Shown here: positions 5,550-6,315 of the stretch, one piece after another
Layout: the number at the start of each line of letters is the position of its first letter
How positions within the stretch are numbered: position 1 is the stretch's first letter
NCBI GenBank assembly: GCA_021838065.1
Contig: JAKCEJ010000182.1
Span: 1-6,315, forward strand
Direction: 5' to 3'
Origin: Pseudomonadota bacterium
Lineage (GTDB): Bacteria > Pseudomonadota > Gammaproteobacteria > Steroidobacterales > Steroidobacteraceae
DNA length: 6,315 nucleotides
The notes under the pieces: model-generated
The model's input: only the letters and a program-made list of their open reading frames with translations
What the model was told of the DNA's origin: nothing
Database searches by the model: none
Position numbers and translations under genes: made by a program

Positions 5550-6315
5550 GCGACGCCGCCGGGGCGCGCTCTGGGCCGCCGCGGCGGTGATCGCGGCGCT
5601 GGTGCTGCTCGCGCTCCTCGGCCCCGAGGCGAGCCCGTACTCCTACAGCGCGCTCGACTGGCGTCACCTGTCGATCCCGCCGGGCCTCACCGCCGCGCAC
5701 TGGCTCGGCACCGACTCGCTCGGGCGCGATCTGTACGTGCGCACGCTCTACGGGCTGCGGGTCTCGCTCACGATCGGCGTGCTCTCGAGCGCGGTGAGCC
5801 TGCTCATCGGCATCGCCTGGGGAGCGCTCTGCGGTTGGGTCGGCGGACGGCTCGATGCCTGGATGATGCGCATGGTCGATGTGTTGTACTCACTGCCCTA
5901 CCTGTTCATTGTGCTGGTGCTCGCGGCGCTGTTCGGCCGCGGCAATGTCACGGTGCTGCTGCTGGCCATCGGCGCGGTCGGCTGGCTCACGCTCGCGCGC
6001 GTGGTGCGTGCGCAGACCCTCTCGCTGAAGCGGCGCGAGTTCATCGAGGCGGCACGCGCCACCGGGCTCAGCGCCCCGCAGGTGTTGTGGCGCCACGTCC
6101 TGCCGAATCTCGCCGGCACCATCGTGGTGTATGCGACGCTGCTGGTGCCGCAGATGATCATCTACGAGAGCTTCCTCAGCTTCCTCGGCCTCGGCGTCGA
6201 GCCGCCGCGCGCCAGTCTCGGCAGTCTGATCAACTCCGGAGCGCGTCAGATGCTCACCGCCCCCTGGCTGCTGCTCGTGCCGGCCGCGGTGCTGGTTGCG
6301 CTGCTGCTCAGCTTC
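5536..6315 (+). CDS. oppC: Oligopeptide ABC transporter permease, OppC type (3' end cut off)
   Basis: The frame runs open from ATG 5536 to the right edge (260 residues), so the C-terminus, probably about 25-45 residues, is missing. It is the second channel subunit, partner of OppB. A first membrane segment (about 11-29) is followed by a periplasmic loop ending in the family block HWLGTDSLGRDLYVR (55-69). Further segments lie at about 78-100, 115-133, 138-156, 195-215 and 243-260. The EAA loop is at about 166-195 (REFIEAARATGL then RHVLPNLAG), followed by YESFLSFLGLG (210-220). These blocks match OppC/DppC proteins, and TLSLKRREFIEAA and LLVPQMIIYESF favour OppC. The start overlaps the oppB end by 14 bases and has no evident ribosome binding site, so translation is probably coupled to oppB. 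The ATPase genes oppD and oppF would be expected next. Confidence 0.92.
   Translation, partial: MSRAERRRRGALWAAAAVIAALVLLALLGPEASPYSYSALDWRHLSIPPGLTAAHWLGTDSLGRDLYVRTLYGLRVSLTIGVLSSAVSLLIGIAWGALCGWVGGRLDAWMMRMVDVLYSLPYLFIVLVLAALFGRGNVTVLLLAIGAVGWLTLARVVRAQTLSLKRREFIEAARATGLSAPQVLWRHVLPNLAGTIVVYATLLVPQMIIYESFLSFLGLGVEPPRASLGSLINSGARQMLTAPWLLLVPAAVLVALLLSF

Overview
The window looks like ordinary chromosomal DNA from a high-GC proteobacterium. Strong G/C bias at third codon positions, the ExbD-ExbD-TPR arrangement and the close resemblance of the Opp and ETF proteins to proteobacterial relatives suggest a gammaproteobacterium (Xanthomonadales, Nevskiales or Steroidobacterales-like). The taxon is inferred from recall, not from a search. 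It holds seven genes, one cut by the right edge, plus perhaps the last bases of an eighth at the left edge. I see no mobile element, CRISPR array, tRNA or rRNA.

Bases 1-2770 (+ strand) form one transcription-unit-like block: two tandem exbD genes, a secreted TPR protein and a Prx5-type peroxiredoxin. The first three match the accessory TonB energising module found in many gammaproteobacteria (ExbB, ExbD, ExbD, TonB, TPR protein). In it, inner-membrane ExbB/ExbD use proton flow to drive TonB-dependent outer-membrane receptors. exbB and tonB are not in the window; exbB would be expected just upstream. The peroxiredoxin follows after 45 bases with a strong ribosome binding site. Its stop is followed by a perfect 15-bp hairpin with A/T tracts on both sides, which can end transcription from both directions.

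Bases 2863-4557 (- strand) hold etfB-etfA, separated by 3 bases. They encode both subunits of the electron transfer flavoprotein that passes electrons from acyl-CoA and similar dehydrogenases to ETF-ubiquinone oxidoreductase. The pair converges on the peroxiredoxin gene.

Bases 4620-6315 (+ strand) begin an oligopeptide ABC importer operon: oppB, then oppC overlapping it by 14 bases and running off the right edge. etfB and oppB diverge from a 62-base gap with a plausible extended -10 promoter for etfB.

I found no convincing undescribed system. The points most worth a second look are a hairpin formed across the TPR gene's stop codon, a lone cysteine pair in the mature TPR protein, the linkage of a peroxiredoxin to a TonB module, and the missing Shine-Dalgarno site of oppB.
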